Source: Hydractinia symbiolongicarpus
Lineage: Eukaryota; Cnidaria; Hydrozoa; Anthoathecata; Hydractiniidae
Reading direction: 5' to 3'
Length of the DNA stretch: 64,000 bases
Assembly (NCBI RefSeq): GCF_029227915.1
Contig: NC_079886.1
Location: forward strand, 12,485,501 to 12,549,500
Below are positions 63,336 to 64,000 of this stretch, in pieces. The position numbers were made by a program, and so were the translations under genes. Each line of letters begins with the position of its first letter. Within the stretch, counting starts at the first letter, position 1. The notes below the pieces were generated by a model that was given only the letters and a program-made list of their open reading frames with translations, had not been told where the DNA came from and ran no database searches.

Positions 63336-64000
63336 CCTTTTGCAGTCTAACAAAAGCCTCACATGTATATCTCGTGGTTCCATCTGCCTGCGCAGGTTAC
63401 CATTGGACTGTTCCTTCTAGTCTCGATGCACCACAACGTTCCAAGTGGTTTTCCTTAGCGCCATGGCCTTAGAACACTCTTAACTACGTGCACAGTCCTA
63501 TAAAGACCGTAATATACCTTTTTGCAGTCCAATAAAGGCCGCACACGTAAATCACGCGGTTTCAGCTGCCTGCACTGGTTACCATTGGACTTGTCGTTCC
63601 AGTCTCAATGCGCTACCACGTCCCAAGTCGTTTTCATTAGCGCCGCTGCCCTACAACACTCTTAACTACGTGCACAGTCCTATAAAGGCTGCAATATAGC
63701 CTTTTGCAGTCTAATAAAAACCTCACACGTCAATCACGCGTTTTCACCTGTCTGCGCAGGTCACCATTGGACTATTCCTTCCAGTCTCATTGCACTACAA
63801 CGTTCCAAGTGGTTTTCCTCAGCGCTGTGGCCTTAGAACACTCTTAACAACGTGCACAGTCATATAAAGGTTGTAATATGGCTTTTTGCAGTCTAATAAA
63901 AGCCTCACACGTAAATCACGTGGTTCCATCTGCTTGCGCAGGTTACCATTGGACTATTCCTTCCAGTCTCAATGCACTACAACGTTCCAAGTCGTTTTCA
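63336..64000 (+). repeat. Rejoined satellite segment at the window end
   Basis: First resembles 61,163 onward (cctcacatgtatatctcg). From about 63,480 it matches about 59,115 onward (offset near 4,365 bp). This indicates another unequal-exchange junction. The array runs off the window. Confidence 0.65.

Larger units (their letters stand above)
28111..64000 (+). repeat. 182-bp satellite array, right arm
   Basis: Same monomer family and orientation as the left arm, resuming in mid-monomer directly after the LINE with agtctaataaaggcc and continuing to the window edge, so the array extends beyond the window. It holds several successive higher-order repeat regimes (listed separately). No interspersed gene, RNA gene or second transposon was found. 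Length and period are in the range of nucleosome-phased centromeric or pericentromeric satellites; that role is inference. Confidence 0.97.

Noticed and set aside
1-64000. CRISPR-like array
   Set aside because: The whole 182-bp unit repeats without alternating unique spacers, and the context is a eukaryotic LINE.
1-64000. CENP-B box in the monomer
   Set aside because: No TTCG....A..CGGG-type match was found by eye in the common monomer forms.
1-64000. tRNA- or 5S-derived satellite with Pol III A/B boxes
   Set aside because: GGTTACCATTGGACT only loosely resembles a B box, and no A box or cloverleaf pairing was found at the right spacing.

Overview
This window is a eukaryotic, almost certainly animal, satellite-DNA locus. 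About 59.6 kb is one continuous tandem array of a monomer of about 182 bp, roughly 328 copies, all in the same orientation. It is interrupted once, at 23727-28110, by a 4.38-kb non-LTR retrotransposon (LINE) on the minus strand. No host protein gene, rRNA or tRNA was recognised. The LINE has a jockey/CR1-like architecture: an ORF1 with an SGNH-esterase-like C-terminus, then an apurinic endonuclease plus reverse transcriptase, with no RNase H. This points to a metazoan host. The look of ORF1 (winged-helix-like N-terminus, coiled coil, esterase tail) recalls elements I associate with cnidarians and other marine invertebrates, but that is a weak inference.

Layout. 1-870: divergent monomers. About 870-11,970: higher-order repeats (HORs) built from a 1,275-bp block A (7 monomers) and a 2,001-bp block B (11 monomers) in the order partial B, A, B, A, A, B, A, partial B; A+B is 3,276 bp. 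About 11,970-23,726: a second HOR regime with a period of 3,994 bp (about 22 monomers) followed by a rearranged partial copy. 23,727-28,110: the LINE. 28,111-35,495: a 3,273-bp HOR (18 monomers). About 35,886-37,416: a block copied from 12,790-14,320, at an offset of 23,096 bp. About 37,420-49,390: HORs of 2,722, 3,446 and 3,439 bp. About 49,390-64,000: a 5,818-bp HOR (32 monomers) and a 4,726-bp derivative that has lost exactly six monomers. Nucleosome-scale monomers with HOR structure are typical of centromeric or pericentromeric satellites, but no kinetochore signal can be read from the sequence.

The LINE looks intact. Both reading frames are open and the endonuclease and RT motifs are complete. 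It has a short 5' leader with a YY1-type motif over the ORF1 start codon, a structured 3' UTR, its own AATAAA and a non-poly(A) (AAG)n tail. It is flanked by a 5-bp AGTCT duplication of satellite sequence, and several neighbouring HOR copies preserve the unoccupied site.

The most notable observation is at the ORF1/ORF2 junction. ORF2 has no in-frame ATG before the middle of its endonuclease. Its frame opens directly at a T TTT TTA heptamer, correctly phased inside ORF1 for -1 ribosomal frameshifting. This suggests that ORF2 is made as an ORF1-ORF2 fusion of about 1,391 residues.
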